Below the pieces are notes generated by a model. It was not told the DNA's origin. It ran no database searches and saw nothing but the letters and a program-made list of their open reading frames with translations. 64,000 nt of DNA, from NCBI RefSeq assembly GCF_004115155.1, contig NZ_RDSM01000001.1, forward strand, positions 1,984,001-2,048,000. The letters are read 5' to 3'. How positions within the stretch are numbered: position 1 is the first letter of the stretch; every line of letters starts with the position of its first letter. This stretch comes from Granulicella sibirica (GTDB lineage: Bacteria; Acidobacteriota; Terriglobia; Terriglobales; Acidobacteriaceae). Positions 63,575 through 64,000 of this stretch are shown one piece after another. The translations under genes were made by a program, and so were the position numbers.

Positions 63575-64000
63575 CTACTCGTAACGCAGCGCCTCGATCG
63601 GGTTCAAACTCGCAGCCTTCCAAGCTGGATAGATCCCAAACACCAGCCCGATCACGCACGAACTCCCAAATCCCACCATGATCCACACCGGCGAAATCAA
63701 CGACCCGAACGGCGTGTACTTCAGCCCGAACGCAATCAAGCTCCCCAGCGCGACGCCCACCACGCCGCCCACCGCGCACAGCGTAATCGCCTCCAGCGTG
63801 AACTGCGTCAGGATCGTCTTCTTCGTCGCCCCAATGGCCTTTCGAATCCCGATTTCGCGCGTCCTCTCCGTCACGCTCACCAGCATGATGTTCATCACGC
63901 CCACTCCACCCACCAGCAGCGCTACGCTGGAAAGCGCGAACAACAGAAGAAACAGCCCACCCGAAACGTTGTTCCAGAGCCGCGTCAGCGTATCCGTTCC
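63575..64000 (-). CDS. MacB/FtsX-type ABC transporter permease, N-terminus beyond window
   Basis: Partial gene: the frame enters from the right edge ([10 protein letters not shown] upstream of position 63943) and ends at 63575, giving the last 141 residues. It shows the FtsX-domain features [29 protein letters not shown], three membrane helices, and [17 protein letters not shown] at the C-terminus. The family exports lipoproteins, peptides or drugs with an ATPase partner outside the window. Confidence 0.93.
   Translation of the reverse strand, partial: GTDTLTRLWNNVSGGLFLLLFALSSVALLVGGVGVMNIMLVSVTERTREIGIRKAIGATKKTILTQFTLEAITLCAVGGVVGVALGSLIAFGLKYTPFGSLISPVWIMVGFGSSCVIGLVFGIYPAWKAASLNPIEALRYE

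Overview
The window is chromosomal DNA around a replication-origin neighbourhood. The gene set, the GC-rich coding and the many secreted Ig-like/carboxypeptidase-regulatory repeat proteins suggest a soil Acidobacteriota (Terriglobia-like) bacterium. That assignment is inference, because no rRNA gene is present. No CRISPR array, insertion sequence, phage or complete tRNA was seen.

Layout. (1) 1-11,599, minus strand: three secreted-protein genes that look like one operon. They are a 1,628-residue PKD-domain lipoprotein, a 281-residue exported protein of unknown fold, and a giant repeat protein that runs off the left edge after 1,926 open codons. (2) 12,234-25,988: an exopolysaccharide cluster with phosphoglycosyl transferase, Wzi-like and Wza-like outer-membrane proteins, two glycosyltransferases, Wzx-like flippase, methyltransferase, Wzy-like polymerase, left-handed beta-helix acyltransferase and a Wzz-like chain-length protein without a kinase domain. 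(3) 26,174-28,764: a radical SAM enzyme followed by a family-2 glycosyltransferase. (4) 28,773-38,331: mnmE, a DUF2461 gene, an HU-type protein, a membrane methyltransferase, parB, parA, two parS palindromes, rsmG, a glutamine amidotransferase, plsC and folC. (5) 38,590-45,199: small membrane and hypothetical genes, an acyltransferase-3 protein, a helix-hairpin-helix lipoprotein, thrS and a quinone-oxidoreductase-like gene. (6) 45,202-56,094: the conserved jag-yidC-yidD-rnpA-rpmH block on the minus strand, facing away from dnaA and dnaN on the plus strand, with extra genes inserted (a PaiB-like gene between rnpA and rpmH; a membrane protein and an NAD(P)-binding protein between dnaA and dnaN). 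(7) 56,226-64,000: accessory metabolism including an HNH-like protein, MBL hydrolase, Rieske oxygenase, two GT-C/GT21-type glycosyltransferases, a cyclic-nucleotide-binding DUF1003 protein and a MacB-type permease cut by the right edge.

How it works together. The left part makes and exports surface material: polysaccharide through a Wzx/Wzy-type route, plus very large cell-surface proteins. The middle and right hold core chromosome maintenance: ParABS segregation, DnaA initiation, the DNA clamp, RNase P protein, ribosomal protein L34 and the YidC/YidD insertase. The most notable non-coding signals are the two perfect parS palindromes beside parA, eight helically phased A-tracts upstream of the HU gene, a tRNA-like hairpin in sense orientation upstream of thrS, and two adjacent 12-bp palindromes beside a -10-like element upstream of jag.

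Many long open frames on the strand opposite real genes are GC-driven shadows and are not listed. Several start codons were moved inward from the longest frame, where a signal peptide, Shine-Dalgarno sequence or upstream overlap decides the start.
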